Of a stretch of DNA of 64,000 bases, positions 1 through 8,889 are shown one piece after another. The first letter of the stretch is position 1. Each line of letters opens with the position of its first letter. Position numbers and translations under genes: made by a program. The DNA comes from Syntrophomonas sp. (lineage in GTDB: Bacteria; Bacillota; Syntrophomonadia; Syntrophomonadales; Syntrophomonadaceae): contig JAENYG010000001.1 of the NCBI GenBank assembly GCA_016841875.1, forward strand, positions 62,001-126,000, read 5' to 3'. The notes beneath the pieces were generated by a model that was not told the DNA's origin, made no database searches, and saw only the letters and a list, made by a program, of their open reading frames with translations.

Positions 1-544
1 GGACAACAATTCCATCTTCCCTCTTTTCCACAATGTGGACAAAAACATCTGGATCCGCCTGTTTGTGAGGGGGCAGCCCGCGGTCTCCCTTGGGATCGGT
101 CATACCGCCAACCACCATGAAATCATTCTCCTGGACATATTTCATATAGTCGCACATTCGCTCGTGATATTTACTGCCATATTTTTCATCAATTTCATAG
201 CTTACACTGTAAACGGCATTCATAGCATCTAATCCCACGCAGCGCTGGAAGCAGGTTCCAGTTCTTTGTCCAATCGCCCTTAGCAGTTTAACTTTTTTTA
301 CCAGGTCATCATTACTCTGCTGAATGTGCGTAAAGCGGTTGATCTTTTTTCCGGTTAAGTGTGAAGTTGCAGTTCCCAACTCCATATATTCAGGATCAAA
401 TGCCATATCATAGGTAGCGGCAGCCGAATTTATATGGGGACGTATATAGGGGTTGTCTACCATGTTGTCAATCTTTTTCCCCTGAAAATAGATTTGAGTC
501 TTCAATTTTCTAAGGCTTTCAGTGTATTCTGCTCCGGTTTTCAT
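1..544 (-). CDS. abfD: 4-hydroxybutyryl-CoA dehydratase / vinylacetyl-CoA delta-isomerase, N-terminal part (partial)
   Basis: The reading frame runs off the left edge, leaving the first 181 residues. It starts at an ATG (542-544) preceded by an AGGAGTGG ribosome site. The text matches the AbfD family closely: MKTGAEYTESLRKLKTQIY at the N-terminus, then GKKINRFTHIQQS, GTCFQRCVGLDAMNAV and GGMTDPKGDRGLPP. The family is a flavin plus [4Fe-4S] enzyme that converts 4-hydroxybutyryl-CoA to crotonyl-CoA; one cluster cysteine lies in the CFQRC segment. Crotonyl-CoA would feed the hydroxyacyl-CoA dehydrogenase/thiolase enzymes encoded just to the right. The gene has its own sigma-54 promoter and upstream element and is separated from the next operon by a terminator. 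A related isomerase-only role is possible, since catalytic residues further on are out of view. Confidence 0.9.
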   Translation of the reverse strand, partial: MKTGAEYTESLRKLKTQIYFQGKKIDNMVDNPYIRPHINSAAATYDMAFDPEYMELGTATSHLTGKKINRFTHIQQSNDDLVKKVKLLRAIGQRTGTCFQRCVGLDAMNAVYSVSYEIDEKYGSKYHERMCDYMKYVQENDFMVVGGMTDPKGDRGLPPHKQADPDVFVHIVEKREDGIVV

Positions 545-733
545 TCTTACCACTCCTTAAAATTAATTACCTATAAGCAATACCTTCCTTATCTGTGCAG
601 GTAAAGTATCGACTTTATTAACAAGTGCCCAATTCTCCCAGTATTGCTCACCCCCCTAGATAAATGACTACTATGTTGATATAACAATTGAAGGCATATT
701 ATATAATGTGATGGTCACTTTCATTGCTATAAA

Positions 734-749
734 CGCAATAGTCGTGCCA
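734..749 (-). promoter_or_regulatory. sigma-54 (-24/-12) promoter for abfD
   Basis: On the minus strand the sequence is TGGCACGACTATTGCG, with GG and GC separated by 10 bases, an excellent fit to the sigma-54 consensus. It lies 190 bases upstream of the abfD ATG and about 100 bases from a matching enhancer-like dyad at 846-862. Confidence 0.8.
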
Positions 750-845
750 GCAGTAATACCGACTACAAAATGCCTGTTTATTGGGATTTTTTCATTCTAT
801 CCGCCAGTAAAAATAGCAATATTTTTATGTAGCATTAACCAACAC

Positions 846-862
846 TGTTGTCTCTCACTACA
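846..862. promoter_or_regulatory. Upstream activator dyad (TGTTGT-N5-RCWACA), abfD promoter
   Basis: TGTTGTCTCTCACTACA is an imperfect inverted repeat with a 5-base centre. The same element recurs near three other sigma-54 promoters in the window (5383-5417, 7610-7626, 13216-13232), which points to the AcoR-type activator encoded at 5517-7466 as its ligand. Confidence 0.7.
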
Positions 863-886
863 CTTCACTTCGTTTTACCCCAAATA

Positions 887-912
887 AAAAGAGGGCTTTT
901 CAGCCCTCTTTT
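887..912 (-). terminator. Rho-independent terminator of the beta-oxidation operon
   Basis: An 11-bp stem (AAAAGAGGGCT / AGCCCTCTTTT) with a 4-base loop lies 26 bases past the acyl-CoA dehydrogenase stop. On the minus strand it ends in a T-rich run. Confidence 0.8.
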
Positions 913-938
913 AGTCTTTTGTTCCTAGTACCCATTCC

Positions 939-2792
939 TTATTCAAAGAAATAAGATTCTTCCATCTCCAAAAATGCTCTATCGTTTTTCTTAATAGCAT
1001 CGAATTTCCCTGTTACGGCTGGCAGCAGCGTTCCCAGGTAGTATTTGGCCGTGACTATTTTACTCACATAAAAAGCCGCCTTGGGATCATCCTTAATAAC
1101 GGCGTCCTGAGCACTTTTCCCATTTGCAGCTCGTTCCTTAAATATGGTATTGAGCTTCTGATATGCTATTTCCGCCTGCCACAGGAACATCCATCCCAGC
1201 ATAATATCTCCCCATATTTCCAGGTAGATGCCGGCCCAGGACTGAGTCAATGCCACTTCGCCACAGGCATTTTGAGTTTTGATCTGTTGGGTTATTTCCT
1301 CCAAAGTTTTCAGGTATTCAGCCAGGTCATTAGCATAGTGAACCAATTCGCTGATTTCAACCGCTGCCTTGATAGTCTCATTGACTTGAGAAATAACCTG
1401 CTGGTATGCCGCCCCGTTCTTCATATTAATTTTGCGGCCAATCAGATCCAGGCTTTGGATGCCATTAGTTCCTTCATAAATCGAAGTTATTTTACAGTCC
1501 CGGGCAAATTGTTCCACCAAATACTCTGAACAGTACCCGTAGCCTCCCAGAACTTGTATTGCTTTCGTACAGACATCATAGCCTTTATCACTTCCATAAG
1601 CCTTGCAAATGGGAGTCAGTACTTCAAGAATGTCACTCCATTTTTTCTTCTCGTCCTTATCTTCACAAATATGCATATTGTCTAAACAGTTTATAGCATA
1701 GAGTATTAGAGCTCTGATCCCTTCAGTATAGTTCTTCATCCATAATAGGTTCCGTCTCACATCCGCATGCAGAATAATTGGATCCTGTCCAACACCATTC
1801 TTGCCCAAACCCAAACCTTGTTTTCTTTCCCGGGCAAAATTAAGTGCATGCAGATAGGCGGTGCTTCCCTGGGCTAGTCCCTGCATTCCAACCAGCAACC
1901 TCTGTTCATTCATCATATTGAACATAGTTACAATCCCATTTTGTTCACTACCTAGCAGTTCTCCTTTACAGTTCCCATTATCGCCAAATGCTAGAACACA
2001 GGTAGCCGAACCTTTCTGACCCATTTTATGTTCAATACCAGGGCAGAATACATCATTTTCTTCACCCAGGCTGCCATCATCATTTACTATTATTTTAGGA
2101 ACTAGAAAGCAGGATAATCCTTTGGTTCCCTCTGGATCACCTTCAATCCGAGCTAAGACGATGTGAATGATGTTCTCCGTCATGTCGGTTTCCCCACCGG
2201 TGATAAAGATCTTGCTCCCGCTTATGGAATATGTTCCATCCTGGTTCTTTCGAGCTTTGCTTCGAACTGCACCTACATCACTGCCTGCCTGGGCTTCAGT
2301 CAAACACATAGTACCGCCATATCTTCCTTCATACAACGGCAGCATATACTTTCTTTTCTGTTCCTCACTTCCAAAAACCTCAATTACTTTAGCCGCACTA
2401 TGGGTCAGCCCATAATATCCCGAAAGGCACTGGTTAGCAGCGAAAAACATCTGCTTGCAAACATAGTCAATTACATGGGGGAGGTTTTGCCCACCTGCGT
2501 CATAAGACTCCTGGGCACATAAAAAGCCGCCTTCGCAAAACTTCTGAAAGGGTTTATGGTATACTTCCGGTACCCTTACCTGGCCATTGTCCCAGGTACA
2601 TCCTAACTTGTCTCCTGGGTTATTGGCCGGCGCAAAATCGTTAACCGCAAGTTTTTCAGCTGCATTAATAGTCATCTCAAATGTTTCTATCGAGTGGTCA
2701 TTATATCTTTCGTAGTTGCACAACTCTTCTACCTGGAGTTGTTCATATAAAATAAATCGCGCATCCTGTAAATCGCATAGTTTATTAGCCAT
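939..2792 (-). CDS. Acyl-CoA dehydrogenase, long (about 617 aa) form
   Basis: A flavin enzyme that oxidises an acyl-CoA to the 2-enoyl-CoA and passes electrons to ETF. The FAD/substrate segment LTEAQAGSDVGAVRSKA and the C-terminal GGYGYCSEYLVEQFARD and SIYEGTNGIQSLDL segments are diagnostic; the catalytic base is Glu440 of the YEGT motif. At about 617 residues it is far longer than the 380-aa short-chain enzymes and carries the extra helical C-terminal domain seen in the 600-aa group. The ATG at 2792 is preferred over the GTG at 2801 because AGGAG then sits 10 bases upstream. It is last in an operon with thiolase (49 bases upstream) and 3-hydroxyacyl-CoA dehydrogenase. Substrate chain length cannot be read from sequence; short-chain acyl-CoA such as butyryl-CoA is likely from context. 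Confidence 0.93.
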   Translation of the reverse strand: MANKLCDLQDARFILYEQLQVEELCNYERYNDHSIETFEMTINAAEKLAVNDFAPANNPGDKLGCTWDNGQVRVPEVYHKPFQKFCEGGFLCAQESYDAGGQNLPHVIDYVCKQMFFAANQCLSGYYGLTHSAAKVIEVFGSEEQKRKYMLPLYEGRYGGTMCLTEAQAGSDVGAVRSKARKNQDGTYSISGSKIFITGGETDMTENIIHIVLARIEGDPEGTKGLSCFLVPKIIVNDDGSLGEENDVFCPGIEHKMGQKGSATCVLAFGDNGNCKGELLGSEQNGIVTMFNMMNEQRLLVGMQGLAQGSTAYLHALNFARERKQGLGLGKNGVGQDPIILHADVRRNLLWMKNYTEGIRALILYAINCLDNMHICEDKDEKKKWSDILEVLTPICKAYGSDKGYDVCTKAIQVLGGYGYCSEYLVEQFARDCKITSIYEGTNGIQSLDLIGRKINMKNGAAYQQVISQVNETIKAAVEISELVHYANDLAEYLKTLEEITQQIKTQNACGEVALTQSWAGIYLEIWGDIMLGWMFLWQAEIAYQKLNTIFKERAANGKSAQDAVIKDDPKAAFYVSKIVTAKYYLGTLLPAVTGKFDAIKKNDRAFLEMEESYFFE

Positions 2793-2841
2793 TTTGGTCA
2801 CTCTCCTAAAATTCTGCCAATCTTTTGCTTTGATTCAAGTG

Positions 2842-4050
2842 TTAATCAACTTTGATTATGGCCGCGTCCCCTTGGGATAAACCTCCGCAGATGGAGCAAG
2901 CCCCGATTCCGCCGCCCCTTCTCCGCAGTTCGTACATCAGAGTCATCAGTATCCTGGCTCCACTGGCGCCAACCGGGTGACCAATGGCTATGGCCCCACC
3001 GTTCACATTGGTTTTTGCTAATAATTTCTGCCACTTCTGTCCATCAAAATCCGCCAGTATCTTGGTAGATACCAGTGGTACAGCGGCAAAGGCTTCATTG
3101 ATCTCAATTAAATCAACCTGATCTATACTGATTCCGGTTTGTTTTAAAGCCTTTTGGGTAGCATAAGCAGGAACCTTGGCCATTTCCCACGGGGTAGCCG
3201 CCGCACTGGATACGGTTAAAAGCGTAGCTAATGGCTCTAAGCCCAACTTCTCAGCCTTTTCTCTTTTCATGATGATTAAAGCTGCAGCTCCCGCATCCAA
3301 ACCAGGAGCATTTCCAGCAGTTACAGTTGGACTCTCATATATTGTCCCGAGTTTGGCCAGGCCTTCCATGTTAGTGCTGGCTTTGGGAAACTCGTCATTC
3401 TCAAACATAACTGTTTTGCCTCTTCCCATAGGCACTTCAACGGGCATGATTTCATCTTTGAATTTGCCGGCCGCAAAAGCCTGTTGGTATTTCTGCTGGG
3501 AGTCAACCGCCCATTGGTCCTGAATCTCTCTGGTAATATCTAGAGATACTGCTACCTCTCCTGCGTCTTTGGCCAGTGCACTAAACCCATGGTATTGAAT
3601 TGGGTTTAAATGGTCTATCATGATGGGTAAACCCATACCTGTTCCCCAGCGGTGTCCGTTGATTACTACCGGGGTGTTGCTCATATTTTCCGCTCCTACC
3701 GACATAACTCCATCTGCTTCTCCCAGCTTAATGGCACGGAAACCCAGCTGGGCACCGGTTAAGGATGAGCAACAAGCCCGGTCTATAGTCAGCGAAACCA
3801 GATCCTCTCTCAATCCAGCCCTGAGCAGGGCCTGACGGCCGTTAACATTGTACTCCAGGGCGGCTTCCGACTGAATGCACATACCGTAGTACAGCTCATC
3901 TATATCCTCGTCAGTTACTCCAGCACGGGCCAGGGCTTCTTTAATAACCATGGATCCCAGCTCGGTGCTGTGAAACTTTTTCATGATCCCTCCAAATTTG
4001 CTAAAAGGTGTTCTTACAGCACTTACAATCACAATATCGTTACTGGACAT
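2842..4050 (-). CDS. Acetyl-CoA C-acetyltransferase (thiolase)
   Basis: A 402-aa thiolase that cleaves 3-ketoacyl-CoA with CoA, or condenses two acetyl-CoA in reverse. It starts VIVSAVRTPFSKFGG as in the family. The acylated cysteine is Cys93 in DRACCSSLTGAQ, the histidine lies in NVNGGAIAIGHPVGASGAR, and the second cysteine lies in the C-terminal CSICGGLSQGDA. The usual CxGGG motif is here CGGLSQG, a variation shared with some clostridial degradative thiolases. It is the middle gene of the sigma-54-controlled operon, 67 bases after the hydroxyacyl-CoA dehydrogenase. The ATG start follows a GGAGG-type site. Confidence 0.93.
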   Translation of the reverse strand: MSSNDIVIVSAVRTPFSKFGGIMKKFHSTELGSMVIKEALARAGVTDEDIDELYYGMCIQSEAALEYNVNGRQALLRAGLREDLVSLTIDRACCSSLTGAQLGFRAIKLGEADGVMSVGAENMSNTPVVINGHRWGTGMGLPIMIDHLNPIQYHGFSALAKDAGEVAVSLDITREIQDQWAVDSQQKYQQAFAAGKFKDEIMPVEVPMGRGKTVMFENDEFPKASTNMEGLAKLGTIYESPTVTAGNAPGLDAGAAALIIMKREKAEKLGLEPLATLLTVSSAAATPWEMAKVPAYATQKALKQTGISIDQVDLIEINEAFAAVPLVSTKILADFDGQKWQKLLAKTNVNGGAIAIGHPVGASGARILMTLMYELRRRGGGIGACSICGGLSQGDAAIIKVD

Positions 4051-4117
4051 TATCTATTCCTCCCAACTATTATTCCTTCTTTATTTCCATCCATCCTAGA
4101 CTTCCTTCTAAAGCCTA

Positions 4118-4978
4118 CTATTTTTTGTAGTCATAGAATCCCTTACCTGATTTGCGTCCAAAATTATCGGCAGCAAATCTTGCTACCAGGGCTGGGCTGG
4201 GTTTATCCTGGGCCAGGCCGGTCTCCTGGTATCTTGCCATACGCACATCATATTCCAGATCAATACCGACTAGATCCAGCAAGGCAAAGGGACCCATGGG
4301 ATGTCCAAGACCAAAGCGCACAGCATTGTCAATGTCTTCAACCGATGCCACTCCTTGATCCAGCATATAACAGGCTTCCTGGGTAATTGCACTGAATACC
4401 CGGTTGGCTACAAAACCGTATATCTCTTTGTTGACCCGGGTTGGAACTTTCCCTAAGGCGCGGCTTACTTCCATTACGGTCTCTACCGTCTGGTCAGATA
4501 CATGTGGGCCCTGAACCACTTCAACCAGTTTCATTATCAAGGCCGGATTAAAGAAATGCATATTCAGCACCTTGTCGGGCCTTGATGTGGCATCAGCAAT
4601 TTTAGAACTTACTAGATATGAGCTATTGGTAGCCAGTATGGTATGGGGGGGACAAATCTTATCCAACCGGGCAAATAATTCGCGTTTTACCGCCAGTATT
4701 TCGACAATAGCCTCAATAACCAGGTCTGCTCCACATGCGGCACTTTCCAGATCAGAAGTAAAAGTTAAGCGCTTCTTTATGGCATCAGCCTCATTTTCGT
4801 CGATCTTACCCTTCTCCTGATTCTTCTTAATCCAGTCCAGGGCAAAATCTTGAGCTTTTTGCAGGGCCGCCTCGCTAGTATCCGTACAAAAGCTTTCAAA
4901 ACCAGATATTGCCGCTTGAAGGGCTATTTGATGACCCATTAGACCAGCCCCAACTACACAAATAGTTTTTATTTTCAT
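4118..4978 (-). CDS. hbd: 3-hydroxybutyryl/3-hydroxyacyl-CoA dehydrogenase
   Basis: A 286-aa NAD-dependent dehydrogenase that interconverts 3-hydroxyacyl-CoA and 3-ketoacyl-CoA. The Rossmann motif VVGAGLMGHQIA opens the protein. The catalytic-domain signatures MHFFNPALIMKLVEVV and GHPMGPFALLDLVGIDL are present, and the length is that of the single-domain enzyme. It is the first gene of the operon with thiolase and acyl-CoA dehydrogenase. No enoyl-CoA hydratase is encoded in the operon, so that step must be supplied from elsewhere. The symbol follows the clostridial butyrate pathway; the paaH/fadB-type name would serve equally. Confidence 0.93.
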   Translation of the reverse strand: MKIKTICVVGAGLMGHQIALQAAISGFESFCTDTSEAALQKAQDFALDWIKKNQEKGKIDENEADAIKKRLTFTSDLESAACGADLVIEAIVEILAVKRELFARLDKICPPHTILATNSSYLVSSKIADATSRPDKVLNMHFFNPALIMKLVEVVQGPHVSDQTVETVMEVSRALGKVPTRVNKEIYGFVANRVFSAITQEACYMLDQGVASVEDIDNAVRFGLGHPMGPFALLDLVGIDLEYDVRMARYQETGLAQDKPSPALVARFAADNFGRKSGKGFYDYKK

Positions 4979-5244
4979 TTTTATCCCTCCATTATTAAGT
5001 GTTTAACAAAAATATTACTGCTTAGCTTACAGACCATAGTCCATTATTAGTTTTGTGGCTCATTTTTCTAGGACTGGCAGCTTCCTGCTCAGCCATTCTC
5101 ATACCATTGCTTGCAGTTTCCTAACATTAAGCAACCAAGACCGGGATTTGAGAAACTTCTGCCCTCATCACGCTGACTACGGGTTAAAGTTGTATGTTCA
5201 GCTTATTCCCCCCTTCCCTTATAGTTTCCGGTTGCCTATATTGA

Positions 5245-5260
5245 TGCAACATCTATGCCA
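5245..5260 (-). promoter_or_regulatory. sigma-54 promoter of the hbd-thiolase-acyl-CoA dehydrogenase operon
   Basis: The minus strand reads TGGCATAGATGTTGCA with GG-N10-GC spacing. It lies 267 bases upstream of the hbd start, beyond the two regulator terminators, with paired dyad elements 120-160 bases further upstream. Confidence 0.75.
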
Positions 5261-5266
5261 CTTTAA

Positions 5267-5313
5267 AAAACCGGCCCAAATCAAGCTTTTTGCTGCTCAT
5301 CTAGGCCGGTTTT
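5267..5313 (-). terminator. Second terminator downstream of the regulator gene
   Basis: A 10-bp stem (AAAACCGGCC / GGCCGGTTTT) with a 27-base loop is followed on the minus strand by a T run. It sits between the enhancer-like dyads and the -24 box, and would insulate the catabolic operon from regulator read-through. Confidence 0.6.
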
Positions 5314-5337
5314 CTCTTATTATCCATAAGTATAAAA

Positions 5338-5361
5338 AAGCTGCTATTTAAATAGCAGCTT
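5338..5361 (-). terminator. Rho-independent terminator of the AcoR-like regulator
   Basis: A 24-base perfect palindrome (AAGCTGCTATTT and its complement) is followed on the minus strand by TTTTTATA. It lies 155 bases past the regulator stop codon. Confidence 0.7.
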
Positions 5362-5382
5362 GAAATTTATCTTCATTTTTTT

Positions 5383-5417
5383 TGTAGTGTTTTGCTGCAC
5401 TGTTGTTTTCCGCAACA
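5383..5417. promoter_or_regulatory. Tandem upstream activator dyads, beta-oxidation operon
   Basis: Two 17-base elements lie one base apart: TGTAGTGTTTTGCTGCA (5383-5399) and TGTTGTTTTCCGCAACA (5401-5417). Both match the TGTTGT-N5-RCWACA dyad or its complement. They are upstream of the sigma-54 promoter at 5245-5260. Confidence 0.65.
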
Positions 5418-5516
5418 ATTTCCTCTACCTTTACTGTTTTTAACCTTTACCTTAATATTCTTCCTTTTTTCTATATTCATAAATAACTGCCCTTGCACTT
5501 AAATCCTATTAAAATA

Positions 5517-7466
5517 TTAGATATTGTATTTGGCTATTTTATGATACAGGGTTGTCCTGGCAATACCCATTTCGGCAGCGACGCGACTGATATTTCGGTT
5601 ATGGAGTTCCAGCAAATTGCATATCAATTCTCGTTCATAACTTCGGACTGGCAAGTCCAAGCATCTGGATTTGCTCATTAGTATTATCTCTTTTGGCAAA
5701 TGCTCAAACCTTAACACTGGTTCATTGCAAACATTTACTACCCTCTCCAAAACATTCTGCAACTCCCGAACATTTCCGGGCCAGTGGTAGTTGTTGAACA
5801 CCTCCCAGACTTTTTTATCCACTTTTTTTATAGGTTGTTTTTTTAATTTTAAACAAAGAGATTCAATAAAATGCTCTACCAGCAGGGGTATATCGTCTTT
5901 TCTTTCCCTCAATGGAACAACTTTGATAGTAAAAACATTAAGTCGATAGTATAAATCCTGTCTGAATTTCCCCTGGTTGACCTCAGTATTTAAATCTTTA
6001 TTGGTAGCAGCAATAATTCTTGCATCTATAGGTATATTATCATGTCCGCCCAGACGAGTTATGGTCCTGGCTTCAAGCACTCGCAGGAGTGTGGTCTGAA
6101 GTTCCAATGGCATTTCCCCAATTTCATCCAGGAAAATAGTACCATTGTGTGCGATTTCAAATTTACCCAGTTTCCCCCCCCGTTTAGCTCCGGTAAAGGC
6201 TCCGTCAGTATAACCGAACAACTCACTGGCTATCAGTTCTCTCGGTATAGCCCCACAATTGATGGCTACAAAAGGGCCATTCTTACGGATACTGGCATTA
6301 TGAATGGCTTGTGCAAATAAATCTTTCCCGGTCCCGCTTTCCCCCAGGAGTAATACATTAGAATTACTGCCGGCAGATTTAAGAGCCAAATCCACCGTCT
6401 CCAAAAATGTCTCATCCTTACCAATAAGATCCGAAAAAGTCAGGGTCCCTTCAGAGCCGCTCATGCGCTGCACTAATCTCCGTACCCGCGTAATTTCACT
6501 GAATAAGAGCACTGTTCCCTCGCAATTCTCTTCCCCATTAATAGGGCGTGAAGTAACCAGATAGGTATGCTTGCCCTCCCTGGTGTCAATATTTATTTCA
6601 TAATCGGTAACAAAAGTATTATTTACAATAATATCGTAAAGTTCTTTATTATTTTCACTTATTATTTCGTAGAACTGTTTCCCCATATCGTCCTGGTTAA
6701 TATCCAGATAACTGGCCATGATCCTATTGATATGAGTCACTCTGCAATTATTATCAATAGCCATCAGCCCTTCTGAGATTGACTCCATAACTGCATTTTT
6801 ATAGTTATTGGCTGATTCAATCAAATATAAAGCATTTCTAAGCTTTAACTGGGTCTCTATGGCACTCACTGCCGTTACTATCATACCCAAAGTGTGGGTA
6901 TGGACTTTATCTAACGGTCCAGAAATATCCAGCGCTCCAATAATCTTACCTTCTGCATCATGTATTGGGGCTGCCGAACAGCACCAATGGTGAAACATTA
7001 AACAATAATGTTCCCTGCCTCGAACTTGTATTGGTCTACCTAAATACAATGAGGTCCCAATCGAGTTAGTACCAGATGCCGCCTCACTCCAAACTGCGCC
7101 AGGTATGAAGTTGCCCGGTTTACCAGCTTCTTTGATCTCCTCCGATCCTATCAATTCTAATATACATCCCTGTGCATCACACAAAACTACCAGGAAACCA
7201 GCATCGGCCACAAACTTATATAGATTTTCCATTATTGGCAGACTTATATCCAATAATTCATGCAATTTACTTTTATGTTTTACTAATTGCTCTTCATCGT
7301 ATAAAAGCGGTATCTTATGAGGCAAATGATTAACCTCGTTTTCCTTGCACCTCTCCCATGAAGCTAGAATCAACTTCCGCATGCTCCTGCAATCATAGCT
7401 TTCATTATTCATGTATTTTTTCCATAAGTCTTTAAGTTGGTTCTGAGTTAAATTTGTCGTTGTCAT
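5517..7466 (-). CDS. sigma-54-dependent transcriptional activator, AcoR type (GAF-PAS-AAA+-Fis)
   Basis: A 649-aa enhancer-binding protein. An N-terminal GAF-like sensor (about 60-210, with SGTNSIGTSLYLGRPIQVRG as in AcoR/DhaR proteins) is followed by a PAS domain (about 225-325) and an AAA+ domain with Walker A LGESGTGKD. The sigma-54 contact motif GAFTGA is intact at 422-427. A Fis-type helix-turn-helix closes the protein (ISRVAAEMGIARTTLYHKI). There is no receiver domain, so it senses a ligand rather than phosphorylation. The ATG at 7466 is preferred; another ATG at 7481 lies just before a run of nine G with no ribosome site of its own. It lies among four sigma-54 promoters sharing one dyad and probably activates all of them. 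The ligand is unknown. Confidence 0.92.
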   Translation of the reverse strand: MTTTNLTQNQLKDLWKKYMNNESYDCRSMRKLILASWERCKENEVNHLPHKIPLLYDEEQLVKHKSKLHELLDISLPIMENLYKFVADAGFLVVLCDAQGCILELIGSEEIKEAGKPGNFIPGAVWSEAASGTNSIGTSLYLGRPIQVRGREHYCLMFHHWCCSAAPIHDAEGKIIGALDISGPLDKVHTHTLGMIVTAVSAIETQLKLRNALYLIESANNYKNAVMESISEGLMAIDNNCRVTHINRIMASYLDINQDDMGKQFYEIISENNKELYDIIVNNTFVTDYEINIDTREGKHTYLVTSRPINGEENCEGTVLLFSEITRVRRLVQRMSGSEGTLTFSDLIGKDETFLETVDLALKSAGSNSNVLLLGESGTGKDLFAQAIHNASIRKNGPFVAINCGAIPRELIASELFGYTDGAFTGAKRGGKLGKFEIAHNGTIFLDEIGEMPLELQTTLLRVLEARTITRLGGHDNIPIDARIIAATNKDLNTEVNQGKFRQDLYYRLNVFTIKVVPLRERKDDIPLLVEHFIESLCLKLKKQPIKKVDKKVWEVFNNYHWPGNVRELQNVLERVVNVCNEPVLRFEHLPKEIILMSKSRCLDLPVRSYERELICNLLELHNRNISRVAAEMGIARTTLYHKIAKYNI

Positions 7467-7609
7467 TTTTCCCCCCCCCATTTTATAAATTGATCAACTA
7501 CTATGCTTCTTACTAATTACACAAGCAATTCCCATGCCATTTGGAAAAACAGCTATGACTGCTTAATTAACCTTTGTATTAACAATTTTACTGTATTTTT
7601 TCACTACAG

Positions 7610-7626
7610 TGTTGTCTTTTGCTACA
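7610..7626. promoter_or_regulatory. Upstream activator dyad, nfnAB promoter
   Basis: TGTTGTCTTTTGCTACA matches the shared dyad. It lies between the divergent regulator gene and nfnA, about 220 bases upstream of the -24 box, and could also serve regulator autocontrol. Confidence 0.65.
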
Positions 7627-7844
7627 TTTTTCGGCATGTTTTTTAACTCCATGATTGGCATTATTTGCAAGTATTCCTTTTTGCTGCCATTGGCCTCCCA
7701 TGAAATACTGCCTTAATTTGAATATAGTACAGAATATCAAATTGTCTTTTGTATCCAAATATTTAATTCTTGAAATATTATTTTAATATCTATTATATTA
7801 CTGCACAATCTGGCATTACCCTTATAATCACCTGTTTCTATGTC

Positions 7845-7860
7845 TGGCATGCTTATTGCA
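7845..7860 (+). promoter_or_regulatory. sigma-54 promoter of nfnAB
   Basis: TGGCATGCTTATTGCA has GG-N10-GC spacing and lies 163 bases upstream of the nfnA start. Confidence 0.75.
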
Positions 7861-8022
7861 ACACTGCCTGTTATATGAATAACGCAACCGCATTAGTTTT
7901 ACTATTTGATGGAAACAGCATTGGAAGTCTTCTGCTGCACAATAGGAGGGGTTAATGATTTAAGCAGGCATTTATTAAATAGAATCGTTAAGAGGAATTC
8001 ATATATAAGGGAGGTATTTGAC

Positions 8023-8889
8023 TTGTATCAAATCCTGAGAAAGAAAGTACTGGTACCCGACGTGATGATCCTGTTTGAGGTAAAAGCGCCGCTAATTGCC
8101 GCCAGCTGCCAGGCCGGCCAGTTCGTAATGCTGCGCAAAGATGAAGTAGGAGAGCGGATACCACTGACCATTGCCGACTTCGATCGAAAAAACGAGACCA
8201 TTACCGTCATCTTCCAGGTGGTAGGGAAAAGCACGGAATTGATGGCGAAGATGGAAGCAGGAGATTCTCTCCTGGATTTCGCAGGTCCACTGGGACAGCC
8301 TTCCCACATCGAAAAATTTGGCCGGGTAGTTATGATCGGCGGAGGAGTTGGGGTAGCCCCTATTCATCCTATAGCTCGAGAGATGAAGCTGGCAGGCAAC
8401 GAGGTAATCAGCATTTTAGGAGCTCGCAGCCATGACCTTTTGATTTTGGAAGAAGAAATGAATAAAGTCAGTTCTGAAGTCATCGTTACTACTGATGACG
8501 GCTCATATGGTCGTAAAGGTTTGGTTACCGAAGTTTTGGCGGAACTAATGAATGGAGACGATCCAATAGACCTGGTAGTGGCTATAGGTCCCATGATAAT
8601 GATGCAGGCAGTCTGTGAAGCTACCCGGGAAGCCGGTATTTCCACGGTGGTTAGTTTAAACCCGATTATGGTGGACGGCACCGGCATGTGCGGGGCTTGT
8701 CGTATCGAAGTAGGAGCGGATACTAAATTTGCCTGCGTAGACGGGCCTGAATTTGACGGGCATAAAGTTAATTGGAAGCTGGCCCGCCAGCGGTCGCTGA
8801 TGTTTGCCCAGGAAGAAAAGCGAGCCATGCTGGAACACCATAACGAAGGAGATGTATGTGGATGCAGATGCCATCAGCAGATGAACTAA
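8023..8889 (+). CDS. nfnA: NADH-dependent reduced ferredoxin:NADP+ oxidoreductase, alpha (FAD/[2Fe-2S]) subunit
   Basis: A ferredoxin-NADP reductase-like subunit of 288 aa. The TTG at 8023 is chosen because GGGAGG precedes it by 8-9 bases and the product then begins MYQILRKKVLVPDV, as in the family; an upstream in-frame ATG adds 39 unrelated residues. It has a flavin domain (AGQFVMLR, GERIPLTIADF), the nucleotide-binding GGGVGVAPIHP segment, and a C-terminal [2Fe-2S] site GTGMCGACRIEVG...FACVDGPEF. With NfnB it would catalyse electron-bifurcating transhydrogenation between NADPH, NADH and ferredoxin. It overlaps nfnB by 34 bases, indicating translational coupling. The pair was annotated as sulfide dehydrogenase in older literature. 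A sigma-54 promoter lies upstream. Confidence 0.9.
   Translation: MYQILRKKVLVPDVMILFEVKAPLIAASCQAGQFVMLRKDEVGERIPLTIADFDRKNETITVIFQVVGKSTELMAKMEAGDSLLDFAGPLGQPSHIEKFGRVVMIGGGVGVAPIHPIAREMKLAGNEVISILGARSHDLLILEEEMNKVSSEVIVTTDDGSYGRKGLVTEVLAELMNGDDPIDLVVAIGPMIMMQAVCEATREAGISTVVSLNPIMVDGTGMCGACRIEVGADTKFACVDGPEFDGHKVNWKLARQRSLMFAQEEKRAMLEHHNEGDVCGCRCHQQMN

Noticed and set aside
35-232. 65-aa plus-strand frame
   Set aside because: It lies wholly antisense to the clear abfD coding text and has no ribosome site.
5055-5351. 98-aa plus-strand frame
   Set aside because: It covers the sigma-54 promoter and two terminator hairpins of the minus-strand genes; composition is not protein-like.
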